Assembly: GCA_002412775.1 (NCBI GenBank)
Contig: DHVT01000028.1
Coordinates: 138,749 to 202,748, forward strand
From: Firmicutes bacterium UBA5201
Lineage (GTDB): Bacteria > Bacillota > Clostridia > Peptostreptococcales > Acidaminobacteraceae
Direction: 5' to 3'
Length of the DNA: 64,000 nt
Shown: in pieces, positions 24,921-33,146 of the stretch
Numbering within the stretch: the stretch's first letter is position 1
Layout: every line of letters starts with the position of its first letter
The notes under the pieces: model-generated
Told to the model about the DNA's origin: nothing
Database searches by the model: none
What the model saw: the letters and a program-made list of their open reading frames with translations, nothing else
Made by a program: the position numbers and the translations under genes

Positions 24921-25748
24921 TCAAGAACGTACAAACCGCTTGTATCCCATCAGGACGATGAATACCGCGGCATTGATCATCACGATACTGGCTCCCGACG
25001 GCAAGTTGTACACATAAGACCCAAGGACCCCCACAATGACTGAAAACACAGAAATCATTGAGGAAATCACAATAGTCGACTTAAAGCTCTTTGAGATCTG
25101 AAGGGCGGCCACTGTTGGAAATATGATCATACTGGAGATCAGCATCGTTCCAACGACTCTTATTCCAAGCACTATGGTCACTGATGTCAAAGTGGCGATC
25201 AGATAATTTCTTCGCTTTGTGGGAATACCGATGACACTTGAAAATGCCTCATCATGTGTGATCGCAAATAAATCGTTGTAAAAGAAAATCACAGTGAAGA
25301 TGACGCCAGCCGCCAAAAATACCGACAACCAAAGATCTGACTTTTGAATGGACAGAATGCTTCCGAACAGATATCCGAACAAATCCACATTGAATCCGCC
25401 AGCGACACTGGATAGGAGTACCCCGAGCGCGACCGAAAAAGAGGAGACAAGTCCGATGGCGGCATCTCCGTGAATTCCCGCTTTTTCATTGAGCTCCATA
25501 ATCAGAATCGAAGCCACAATGACTATCGGAATCGATATGAGCAGTGGCGATGCATTTAGGAATAGTGCGATGGCTACGGTCGCAAAACTCACATGTGCCA
25601 GCCCGTCCCCGATCATGGAGTATTTTTTAAGCACCAGAAATATGCCAAGCATGGCACTGCTGAGTCCGATCAGTACGCCAACAATGATGGCTCTTTGCAT
25701 GAAACCATATGAAAGTGCTTCTTTTATCGTATCAAAAATCATGTTCAT
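24921..25748 (-). CDS. znuB: Zinc ABC transporter permease
   Basis: A 275-aa ABC-3 family permease with about eight hydrophobic helices (FMQRAIIVGVLIGLSSAMLGIFLVLKKYSMIGDGLAHVSFATVAIA, HGDAAIGLVSSFSVALGVLL). The ABC-3 family carries Zn2+ or Mn2+. The His-rich loop of the partner binding protein and the downstream Zur-type gene point to zinc. The start was set at 25748, where AAAGGGG precedes; the gene overlaps znuC by 17 bp. Confidence 0.88.
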   Translation of the reverse strand: MNMIFDTIKEALSYGFMQRAIIVGVLIGLSSAMLGIFLVLKKYSMIGDGLAHVSFATVAIALFLNASPLLISIPIVIVASILIMELNEKAGIHGDAAIGLVSSFSVALGVLLSSVAGGFNVDLFGYLFGSILSIQKSDLWLSVFLAAGVIFTVIFFYNDLFAITHDEAFSSVIGIPTKRRNYLIATLTSVTIVLGIRVVGTMLISSMIIFPTVAALQISKSFKSTIVISSMISVFSVIVGVLGSYVYNLPSGASIVMINAAVFIVLMGYKRFVRS

Positions 25749-26454
25749 GATTGTGCATCCCCTTTGCCGTGCCAAAATTCAAATCAAATTCTCCCGAAGG
25801 ACCAAAGTAGACCAGTTCTCGATCCAAAAGCATCATTTTCCTGGTATACCGCTTTATGCTGCTCAAGTCATGTGATACAAGGACTATGCTTGTCTGGTCG
25901 ACTTTGTTGATTTCCTCAATCAAGTTGAAGAAGTCCGCCCTCACTCTTGGATCCAGGGCACTGGTAGGTTCGTCCAGAATCAGCAGTTTCGGGTGTGAGA
26001 CCATGGCTCTGGCGAGTAGGACCCTTTGTTGCTGACCACCTGACAAATCTCCGATTTTCTTATGCTTAAGTCCGATGATTCCCAGTCTGTCCAAAATCGT
26101 ATCCACTTTCAAGTGGTCCTCTTTGGTCAGTCTCTTAGGGAATTTTTTCTGGCCCAAAAGCCCGATTCCGACAATCTCCCTCACTTCAGCTGGAAACAGT
26201 GTGTTGCCTGTGACAGCGACTTGAGGCAGATACCCTATGCCATGCTCAAATTTGTTGAGATTGTTATAGACGATCGTACCTTTTTCAAGTGGAACAAGTC
26301 CCAATATGGCCTTCACGAGTGTTGATTTTCCCGATCCATTGGCACCTACAAGACCGATGTAATCCCCTTTTTCAATGGCGAAACTTATGTCGGTCAAAAC
26401 AACATTGTTCCCATATCTCACTGTTATGTTTTTTGCTTCGATCAATTTATTCAT
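25732..26454 (-). CDS. znuC: Zinc ABC transporter ATPase
   Basis: A 240-aa ATPase of the metal-ABC family. Walker A is GANGSGKSTLVK, the Q-loop GYLPQ, the signature LSGGQQQRVLLARAM, Walker B LLILDEPTSALD, and the switch His lies in LVSHDLSS. The ATG at 26454 overlaps the znuA stop (8 bp, ATGAATAA); a TTG three codons upstream is less likely. Partner of the znuA and znuB products. Confidence 0.9.
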   Translation of the reverse strand: MNKLIEAKNITVRYGNNVVLTDISFAIEKGDYIGLVGANGSGKSTLVKAILGLVPLEKGTIVYNNLNKFEHGIGYLPQVAVTGNTLFPAEVREIVGIGLLGQKKFPKRLTKEDHLKVDTILDRLGIIGLKHKKIGDLSGGQQQRVLLARAMVSHPKLLILDEPTSALDPRVRADFFNLIEEINKVDQTSIVLVSHDLSSIKRYTRKMMLLDRELVYFGPSGEFDLNFGTAKGMHNHEHDF

Positions 26455-27463
26455 CGTATCCAAGTCCTATCTTCAATCTCTCAAGATTTTCTTTCATAAA
26501 TGTGATATAAGTTTTTCCTGCCTCGAATTCTTCTTTCGTGACATTGTGTGCGCCATGCAATAAAAGCATTTCAATGCCAGTTTCCTCTGAAATGACCCTC
26601 GAGACCTTCGGATCAATCAGTTCCTCATAAAATATCGCTCTAGCATCGGTCTCTTTGATGGTCTCTATCAGAGCCGCTATCCTTCTTGGTGTAGGTTCCG
26701 CATCGGGTGAAAATCCCTCATAAGGGGACATATGCGTAAGTCCGTATCGCTCCACGAAATAACCGAAAGCGAAATGCCCACCGGACAGAATCGTTTTTGA
26801 AGTGGTTTTCGAGAGGGTTTCTCTGATCTCAAGATCGAGGTCCATCAATGCTTTCTTTAAAGTGTTGGCGTTTTCTTCATAATATTCGGCATTTTTTTCA
26901 TCGATTTCCTTTAGGGAAGATAAAATATTATCCACCATGACAATGGCCAAATTCGGATCTGTCCAAATATGCGGATCCATCAGTTCATCATCATGCTCAT
27001 CTTCATGTGCATGGTCATGATCATGGTCATCAAGATCCATCAATTCGATTCCCTCGCTCAAATCGACAATTGTTGCATTGATGCTCCCTGTGAGTCTATA
27101 TGCCCACGGCTCCATTTCTTTTCCTGTATAAAGAAACAAATCTGAATTCTGAAGTTTGACCATGTCCTGGGGTGTCGGTTCGAATGAATGCGACTCAACA
27201 CCTGGGGGTAATATCAGAATCACGTCCGCTTTATCCCCAACTATGCTTCTTGCAAAATCATATTGTGGATAAAGCGAGGTGATAATGCTCAATTTATCTT
27301 CTGGTTCAACTTCCACTTCTGGTACAACTTCCACATCTGGTAAAGCTTCCTCACCTGCAATTTCTTCGTTTGCGGCGACCACGTTCTCAATATTCGATTC
27401 ACAACCACTAAGGGCAAAAACCAGCATTATCGCTATAACAACAGTTATCAATTTTCTCATCAT
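26447..27463 (-). CDS. znuA: Zinc-binding lipoprotein of the Znu transporter
   Basis: A 338-aa cluster A-I metal-binding lipoprotein. The lipobox is LSGC (Cys near residue 20). An acidic linker of short Glu/Val/Pro repeats follows (residues 26-55). The His/Asp-rich loop at about 145-160 (DHDHDHAHEDEHDDE) is characteristic of zinc rather than manganese binders. The metal-ligand positions EPTPQD, DPHIWTDP, GHFAFGYF and FYEELIDPKV are visible. First gene of the znuA-znuC-znuB-zur operon. Confidence 0.92.
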   Translation of the reverse strand: MMRKLITVVIAIMLVFALSGCESNIENVVAANEEIAGEEALPDVEVVPEVEVEPEDKLSIITSLYPQYDFARSIVGDKADVILILPPGVESHSFEPTPQDMVKLQNSDLFLYTGKEMEPWAYRLTGSINATIVDLSEGIELMDLDDHDHDHAHEDEHDDELMDPHIWTDPNLAIVMVDNILSSLKEIDEKNAEYYEENANTLKKALMDLDLEIRETLSKTTSKTILSGGHFAFGYFVERYGLTHMSPYEGFSPDAEPTPRRIAALIETIKETDARAIFYEELIDPKVSRVISEETGIEMLLLHGAHNVTKEEFEAGKTYITFMKENLERLKIGLGYDE

Positions 27464-27510
27464 TATGCCTCCCTAAATATATATTTAATAAGTATATACC
27501 ACAAAATAAA

Positions 27511-27554
27511 AATAATAAACGCAAATGCAACTGATTTGCATTTGCGTTTATTAT
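27511..27554. terminator. Long perfect inverted repeat between rluF-like gene and znuA
   Basis: An 18-bp arm on each side of a 6-bp centre, AT-flanked, lies between the end of the pseudouridine-synthase gene and the znuA promoter. As RNA it works as a terminator on the minus strand. Because it is also directly upstream of the zinc operon, it may double as the operator of the Fur-family regulator. Confidence 0.6.
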
Positions 27555-27573
27555 ATCACTTCGTAATTTTGTG

Positions 27574-28275
27574 TCAAGGTTTGGGAAGCAATTTCAATTC
27601 TTGTTCTGTAAGGTCACGCCATTTGCCTGTCTTGAGTTGATTCAACTCAATGTGCATGATCCGTGTCCTTTTTAGTGTGACCACTTCATACCCTAATGCC
27701 GAACACATTCTTCTGATTTGCCGATTTAGCCCTTGATTGAGTGTGATTCTAAACATTTTGGGTTTAACAAGTTCCACTTTGCAAGGTTTTGTGATCGTGT
27801 GCTTCTTTTTAACCGGGTTGAAGATCTTAACCCCTTTTTCCATATTGGCTATGAATGCATCATCAATGGGCTTGTTCACTGTGACCAGGTATTCCTTGTC
27901 ATGTTCATTTTCCTCTCTGAGTATGGAGTTGACAATACTGCCGTCACTAGTCAGCAAAATGAGTCCTTCAGAATCCTTATCCAATCGTCCAACCGGAAAA
28001 ATACGTTCTTTGTGATTGATGAAATCAATGATGTTTCCCTTGATATGCCGTTCGGTTGTGCAGGTCACTCCGACAGGCTTGTTGAATGCGATATACACGT
28101 TCTCCTTTTTGGGACGCACTGGCTTTCCATCCACTGCCACTTTGTCTCCAGGTCGGACGCTTTCGCCAAGTCCGGCAATCTTTCCGTTGATTCTTACGCG
28201 CTTCATCTGAATCCATTTGTCGGCTTCTCTTCTTGAACAGATCCCCGAGGCACTGATGTAGTTATTTAATCTCAT
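27574..28275 (-). CDS. Pseudouridine synthase, RluF/RluB type
   Basis: A 233-aa RsuA-family enzyme that isomerises a uridine in 23S (or 16S) rRNA. The N-terminal S4 domain (MRLNNYISASGICSRREADKWIQ) is followed by the catalytic Asp in GRLDKDSEGLILLTSDG and by the substrate-loop motif GLNRQIRRMCSALGYEV. The CTTE before the catalytic region favours RluF (23S position 2604) over RluB, though the target is inferred. The start at 28275 follows AGGAG; an upstream in-frame extension would lie inside the preceding gene. The gene overlaps the HD-GYP gene by 14 bp. Confidence 0.85.
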   Translation of the reverse strand: MRLNNYISASGICSRREADKWIQMKRVRINGKIAGLGESVRPGDKVAVDGKPVRPKKENVYIAFNKPVGVTCTTERHIKGNIIDFINHKERIFPVGRLDKDSEGLILLTSDGSIVNSILREENEHDKEYLVTVNKPIDDAFIANMEKGVKIFNPVKKKHTITKPCKVELVKPKMFRITLNQGLNRQIRRMCSALGYEVVTLKRTRIMHIELNQLKTGKWRDLTEQELKLLPKP

Positions 28276-29476
28276 GTGAACTCCTGTTTTTGGATACAAA
28301 TGTATCATTATACCTTTCATACGAAGATGGAATCTCCTGCGAATGTACATACAAATCGCTATATTCATTCATGAGCACTTCGCGTTCCTCATTTGAATCG
28401 GCTTGTTCTATTGCGATGTGTCTGATCTCCTCCAGACAAACCATGAACGCGTCTACCACATCCGGGTCAAACTGCATCGACTTGCCCTTAAGAATCATTT
28501 CTACGGCAACCTGGTGCGTATACGGTGGCTTGTAGATCCTTCTGCTCACCAGTCCGTCATAAACATCCGCAACTGTGATGATCCTACCCGATAGAGGGAT
28601 TTCACTTCCCTTGATGCCTCTCGGATAACCAAGTCCATCCCAACGCTCATGATGGGTATATGCCATTTCCTTGGCCAGATGCAGGAATGCGAGCTCTCCC
28701 AAATCCCTTTCAACGGATTCTATCGCATTTTTCCCGAAAGTGGTATGTTTTTTCATGATTTCGAACTCATCTGAATTCAACTTGCCACCTTTTTTTAAAA
28801 TGGAATCCGGTACACCCACTTTGCCGATGTCGTGAAGTGGCGATGATTGTACCAGCAAATCTATATATTTGTTGTTGATCATGTTATGATATTTGGGATT
28901 GTTCATCAATTCTTTCACAATGGTGTGGACATATTCCTTGATTCTTTTGATATGTCCGCCAGTTTCCAAATCCCTGTATTCAGCGAGACTCGCAAAACTC
29001 ATTATGACAGCTTGCTGCGTCAACATGAGTTCTTTTGTCCGCTCCTCCACTTTGATCTCAAGAATCTCATTCTGATTCTGAAGTGCTTTTTGAGCAAGTG
29101 AAAGCATAAGATGAGTTTTGACGCGCGCCCTGACTTCCTCGATGTTGAATGGCTTGACGATATAATCCACGGCACCGAGCTTGAAACCCGTGGTCTTGTT
29201 GGCAATATCAGAGAGTGCAGAAATGAATATGACAGGAATATCTTCCGTGATCGCATTCTCTTTCAATTTTTCAATGACTGTATACCCATCCATGATGGGC
29301 ATCATAATATCGAGCAATATGAGATCAGGCCGGACATTTTCTATCGTATCAAGTGCTTGCTGACCGTCCATCGCAACAGACACCTCATAATCGTCACCTA
29401 GAATATTGACCAATATGTCGATGTTTATTCGCGTGTCATCCACGACCAAAATAGTGCAATCCTTAAGGGTATTCAT
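28262..29476 (-). CDS. Response regulator with HD-GYP c-di-GMP phosphodiesterase output
   Basis: A 404-aa protein. The receiver domain has DDTRINIDI, phospho-acceptor Asp in PDLILLDIMMP, and Lys in DYIVKPFN. An alpha-helical linker leads to an HD-GYP domain: HDIGKVGVPDSIL, and HHERWDGLGYP at the GYP motif. HD-GYP enzymes degrade c-di-GMP. The start at 29476 follows GGAGG. It overlaps the upstream kinase gene by 14 bp, so kinase and regulator are almost certainly a cognate pair. Confidence 0.92.
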   Translation of the reverse strand: MNTLKDCTILVVDDTRINIDILVNILGDDYEVSVAMDGQQALDTIENVRPDLILLDIMMPIMDGYTVIEKLKENAITEDIPVIFISALSDIANKTTGFKLGAVDYIVKPFNIEEVRARVKTHLMLSLAQKALQNQNEILEIKVEERTKELMLTQQAVIMSFASLAEYRDLETGGHIKRIKEYVHTIVKELMNNPKYHNMINNKYIDLLVQSSPLHDIGKVGVPDSILKKGGKLNSDEFEIMKKHTTFGKNAIESVERDLGELAFLHLAKEMAYTHHERWDGLGYPRGIKGSEIPLSGRIITVADVYDGLVSRRIYKPPYTHQVAVEMILKGKSMQFDPDVVDAFMVCLEEIRHIAIEQADSNEEREVLMNEYSDLYVHSQEIPSSYERYNDTFVSKNRSSHEIK

Positions 29477-31352
29477 TGAAAATCCCTCCTTGGAGGCTCT
29501 TTGCCAAAATAAGTGCCTCATCAAATTTGTAGTTCTTGATTTGAACCTTGATTCTGCTCATGACCTCTTGGTCTTCCATTCTAAGAAAATAGATCTCCAA
29601 TTTCTCCAAAACATCAAAACTTTGCTTGGGTTTATGGGCTTTCAGTGCCTCGATCAGATAGCCAATGTGTTCGTCCCTCGTTTTCACTTCGATAATCTCG
29701 GGATCGGAGCGCCGTCGAAGGGGTGCTTTCATGATGACTCTCATTGTTGTTTCAGTATTGTTTGTATCAACTGTCCATGAATCCAGTGCATCACCCTCGA
29801 TGAATTCCAGTGGAATCAGCACCTTGAAAATGCTTCCCGTACCAGGCTGGCTTTCCAGGGCAACCGTACCACCCATCATTTGAACCAGGTCCTTTACGAT
29901 GGCAAGGCCAAGTCCCGTTCCCCCATATTGCCTCGTGACGCTGCTGTCTGCCTGAACGAAAGGACTGAAGACGTTTTCAATTTGAGATGGATCCATACCG
30001 ATTCCGGTATCCGTGATTTCGAAAATGAACCAAGCCCGCCCCTCATCAATGGCTTCGCCCATTTCAATTTTGATGCCCACCTTGCCTTTATCCGTGAATT
30101 TGACTGCGTTGCTCATTAGATTGATCAGAATCTGTCTGATCCTTAAACCATCTCCAATCACGCATTCCGGAACATTTTTTGGGATGGTCACCGTCAGTGA
30201 AAGCCCTTTGTCGAATATCGCCGGAGAGACAATCGCGTTGACCTCATCAACGATTTTATGAAGTTCAAAACGTGTCTTTTCAAGTTTCAGCATGCCCGCT
30301 TCTATTTTTGAGAAATCGAGGATATCGTTTAGAGTATGCAGCAAAAGTCTTGAGAATTCAAGAGCCTTGTCCAGATAATCCTTCTGTTTTTGATCGAGAG
30401 TGGTCTTATGCAACAGTCCCAACATTCCGATCACCCCATTGAGCGGGGTTCTGAATTCATGGCTCATATTGGCGAGGAAGTTCCCTTTTACCTCATTGGC
30501 CAATAGCGCTTCTGTTTTTGCCTTGATCATCTCATTCTCGTGAATTTGCTTTTCTATGACGTTGGTGAGCAACAAAGCCAAAACCTTCAATAAGGTAGTC
30601 GATTCCTCCTGCCATTTTGTGTCTTTTGAATAGACTTCAAATCCAACATGGCCAAGACAAGATTCGTCATGAGAAAGCGGCAATTCCATACGATTGATAT
30701 CGGTTGGCTCTCCTGGCCTGACCACACCAGGATTGTTCCATTCGTTCGTCAGTTTGGCCCCTAAGTGTTCATCATTTCTCAAGAGATAAGCACGATCCAC
30801 ACCATACATCTTTCCCACCATCTCAAGCGTTTGATCGATGGCTTCGTCCAACCGGTCTTCACTTATATTGACAAAACCTATCGCCAGATTCATCATGATT
30901 GCCTGAAACCGACTTAAGGCTTTGACTTTCTTCTCGTTTTCAACTCTTTTCATATATTCATTTTCAGCTCTTTTGCGAGCAGAGATATCTCTTAAGGCAC
31001 TCTGAATGAACAGAGGCTTGTCATCACGGGTTCTCACAAGCACAGCATTGATTTCCACAGGGATGATCGAGCCATCTTTTCTTCTGAACAGACTTTCATA
31101 TATGGGCAAAGTCCCTTCTCTCAATAAAATACCCAAATTATCCCGGCTGCTTTCCACTTTCATGGAAACATCCTTATAGGAAAGTTTAAGCATTTCCTCT
31201 TTTGAATACCCAAACATTTCACAGGCTCTTTGATTGACCTCCAAATGGTTGCCTTCAAAATCGAGCAAAAAAACAGCGTCATGAGTTTGTTCAAACAAGG
31301 CATGAAATCTCAATTCATAATCAGCCAATGCCTCTTTTATCTTATCACTCAT
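29463..31352 (-). CDS. Cytosolic PAS/GAF-type histidine kinase
   Basis: A 629-aa kinase without clear membrane segments. A PAS domain spans about 5-135 (FHALFEQTHDAVFLLDFEGNHLEVNQRACEMFGYS), a GAF-like region about 150-275, a HisKA domain with the acceptor His in ANMSHEFRTPLNGVIGM, and an ATPase domain with NLMSNAVKFTDKG, EITDTGIGMD and YGGTGLGLAIVKDL. A C-terminal helical tail of about 90 residues follows instead of a receiver domain; the receiver is in the separately encoded HD-GYP protein. The start at residue 3 of the longer frame is preferred because GGGGA lies 7 bp before it. Confidence 0.88.
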   Translation of the reverse strand: MSDKIKEALADYELRFHALFEQTHDAVFLLDFEGNHLEVNQRACEMFGYSKEEMLKLSYKDVSMKVESSRDNLGILLREGTLPIYESLFRRKDGSIIPVEINAVLVRTRDDKPLFIQSALRDISARKRAENEYMKRVENEKKVKALSRFQAIMMNLAIGFVNISEDRLDEAIDQTLEMVGKMYGVDRAYLLRNDEHLGAKLTNEWNNPGVVRPGEPTDINRMELPLSHDESCLGHVGFEVYSKDTKWQEESTTLLKVLALLLTNVIEKQIHENEMIKAKTEALLANEVKGNFLANMSHEFRTPLNGVIGMLGLLHKTTLDQKQKDYLDKALEFSRLLLHTLNDILDFSKIEAGMLKLEKTRFELHKIVDEVNAIVSPAIFDKGLSLTVTIPKNVPECVIGDGLRIRQILINLMSNAVKFTDKGKVGIKIEMGEAIDEGRAWFIFEITDTGIGMDPSQIENVFSPFVQADSSVTRQYGGTGLGLAIVKDLVQMMGGTVALESQPGTGSIFKVLIPLEFIEGDALDSWTVDTNNTETTMRVIMKAPLRRRSDPEIIEVKTRDEHIGYLIEALKAHKPKQSFDVLEKLEIYFLRMEDQEVMSRIKVQIKNYKFDEALILAKSLQGGIFNEYP

Positions 31353-31402
31353 ATCCATTCCCCATTTCTGTTTCAGTTACGAATATTATAACATACAAAA
31401 AA

Positions 31403-31437
31403 AATCTCTCATATCCAATTTGTGGACATGAGAGATC
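31403..31437 (-). terminator. Terminator of the GNAT gene
   Basis: A long stem with one mismatch (ATCTCTCAT-TCCA arms) and a T8 run on the minus strand, directly after the stop at 31446. Confidence 0.8.
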
Positions 31438-31445
31438 ATCGATGA

Positions 31446-32171
31446 TCAATTTTGGCAGAACTCTTGTGTATAGTGGATCAGATGGCTTTCCTTATGAAGT
31501 TTATAGCCCACATAACCACTCTCTATCAATACCTTTTGTTCCTTGATTTTTTCCATTTCCAGGGCTTCGAACCTGCTGGGATTGTTGATGCATTGACTCG
31601 TGATATCCTTATGAAGGATAAATCTCCACAAACCATCATCTTCGCCAGGTGTGCCATACTTCTTTTTTAAGGCCTTGATGTTCAGTCCAGCCTTCATTAT
31701 GTTGTTGAGGCTGAAGTAATTGTACGGTGAAACCGTACAAAGCATATGTTTGTATCCGAATGGGACCACCCACTCAAGTGCTTTCTCAAGAGTCAAGCCT
31801 TGAAGCCTGTTGCCTCTGTAGTCCGGATGTACCAAAGTCGTTTCCAAGTGGACAACATCTTTGAATTCGGACTCATGGAGACCTATGTCAAGACCTAAAT
31901 TATATTCGGATTCACCGGGAAAGCTTATATAGCGGTAAGCGATCATTTGATTCGCGTGATTGAACACGCCTATGATTCTGCCACCACGTTCTATTTCAAA
32001 CAAAAGCATCTCTTTGGGATCTCTGTAGAAAATTTCTTTGTTTGGCAACAATTCATAAATATGATCTTGTAATGAAACGACCTGATCTATCTCTTCAGGC
32101 ATGATAAATCGCATGATATACGGCTCCAAAATCGCTTTATTTTTCATGACATAACCTTTGCTTAAAATCAT
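31446..32171 (-). CDS. GNAT-family acetyltransferase
   Basis: A 241-aa protein with a GNAT core at about residues 30-190. The acetyl-CoA loop HPDYRGNRLQGLT sits after the conserved VHLETTLV strand, and SPYNYFSLNNIMKAGL forms the last helix. The extra C-terminal 60 residues are not shared with small GNATs. The ATG at 32171 follows GGAGG, and the earlier in-frame start lies between the operator repeats and the ribosome site. The promoter region holds several TTGTCA/TGACAA copies and a 10-bp inverted repeat (separate entries), so the gene seems tightly controlled. The acceptor substrate is unknown. Confidence 0.8.
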   Translation of the reverse strand: MILSKGYVMKNKAILEPYIMRFIMPEEIDQVVSLQDHIYELLPNKEIFYRDPKEMLLFEIERGGRIIGVFNHANQMIAYRYISFPGESEYNLGLDIGLHESEFKDVVHLETTLVHPDYRGNRLQGLTLEKALEWVVPFGYKHMLCTVSPYNYFSLNNIMKAGLNIKALKKKYGTPGEDDGLWRFILHKDITSQCINNPSRFEALEMEKIKEQKVLIESGYVGYKLHKESHLIHYTQEFCQN

Positions 32172-32206
32172 ATAAACCTCCTTCCTGAAATAAAAAATAT
32201 TGTTTT

Positions 32207-32238
32207 CTGACAACTTGTAATAAATGGTAAGTTGTCAG
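32207..32238. promoter_or_regulatory. Inverted-repeat operator of the GNAT gene
   Basis: CTGACAACTT / AAGTTGTCAG: two perfect 10-bp arms around 12 bp, located in the 5' untranslated region just after the promoter. A further CTGACAACT at 32258-32266 and ACTTGTCAA at 32270-32278 lie in the promoter, so four copies of the motif occur in about 70 bp. Confidence 0.6.
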
Positions 32239-32248
32239 GCTGTAACAT

Positions 32249-32278
32249 AGTATAACACTGACAACTCCAACTTGTCAA
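32249..32278 (-). promoter_or_regulatory. Promoter of the GNAT gene
   Basis: On the minus strand TTGACA, 18 bp, TATACT. The -35 box is itself part of a TTGACAAG motif copy, and another motif copy lies in the spacer. Confidence 0.75.
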
Positions 32279-32401
32279 TAAGGTTGTTAGTAATTTTACA
32301 AAGGATTCACATAAAAACTAAAAATCATTCCCAAATATGTCTGGAGTGATGTTATAATAACTAGAGATGAATAGCTATTGATATAGATGTGGAGGATCAT
32401 T

Positions 32402-33100
32402 ATGGGCGAACCTAGAAAAAGAGTCAAAGCACCTGAAATCAAATTGGACAATGACACCTACCTGAGAATTCCGATTAAAACGCACGTCATTATGGAAAAT
32501 GACCATTTGATTGACGTGGTTAAAAAATATACAGAGGAACATGTCAAACCGGGTGATCTTTTGTTTGTGACTGAAAAAATTGTCGCCATAACTCAAGGAC
32601 GTGCCATACCTGTGAAAGACATCACACCGAGACCACTTGCAAAATTACTTTCGAATTTTGTGATGAAAACCCCTGCGGGAATAGGACTTGGTATGCCTGA
32701 AACTATGGAAATGGCTCTTAGAGAGTGTGGGATTCCCCGCATACTTTGGGCATCGTTTGCTAGTGCCGTGACAAAATTGTTAGGCAAAAAAGGTGTGTTT
32801 TATAAAATAGCGGGTTACAAGGCTTCCTCGATTGACGGTCCGACACCCAATACGCTTCCGCCTTACAATCAGTATGTCGTTCTAGGACCTGACCGACCGG
32901 ATTCAGTCGCAAAGGAACTCAGTGAACTCTATGATGACGTTCAGGTGGCGGTTGTGGACATCAACGATCTGGATGGTTCGGTACTGGGCGTTTCCCATGC
33001 CAGCATGAATCGCGACAAAATCGCCAAGATTTTGAAAGACAACCCTCTCGGCCAGGACCATGAACAGACACCACTGGGCATCATTCGAAAAATAAGCTAA
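32402..33100 (+). CDS. Coenzyme F420:L-glutamate ligase-like (CofE family) protein
   Basis: A 232-aa protein matching the CofE/FbiB-N fold, whose archaeal members add glutamate to F420-0 using GTP. Visible family features are TEKIVAITQGRAIPV near residues 55-70, the glycine-rich FVMKTPAGIGLGMPETMEMALRE, VVDINDLDGSVLG with the metal-binding Asp residues, and a final DNPLGQDHEQTPLGIIR. GGAGG precedes the ATG. There is no other F420 gene in this window, and Clostridia generally lack F420, so the substrate is probably different (a glutamyl or amide ligase on another cofactor or wall compound). An extended -10 TGTTATAAT lies at 32350-32358. Confidence 0.72.
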   Translation: MGEPRKRVKAPEIKLDNDTYLRIPIKTHVIMENDHLIDVVKKYTEEHVKPGDLLFVTEKIVAITQGRAIPVKDITPRPLAKLLSNFVMKTPAGIGLGMPETMEMALRECGIPRILWASFASAVTKLLGKKGVFYKIAGYKASSIDGPTPNTLPPYNQYVVLGPDRPDSVAKELSELYDDVQVAVVDINDLDGSVLGVSHASMNRDKIAKILKDNPLGQDHEQTPLGIIRKIS

Positions 33101-33104
33101 TAAA

Positions 33105-33146
33105 AAAGGATGTATTCGATTATCACAATCGATTACATCCTTTATT
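33105..33146. terminator. Bidirectional terminator
   Basis: AAAGGATGTA/ATCGATT-type arms with one mismatch close around a short loop; T and A runs on the two sides separate the CofE-like gene from the convergent regulator. Confidence 0.85.
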
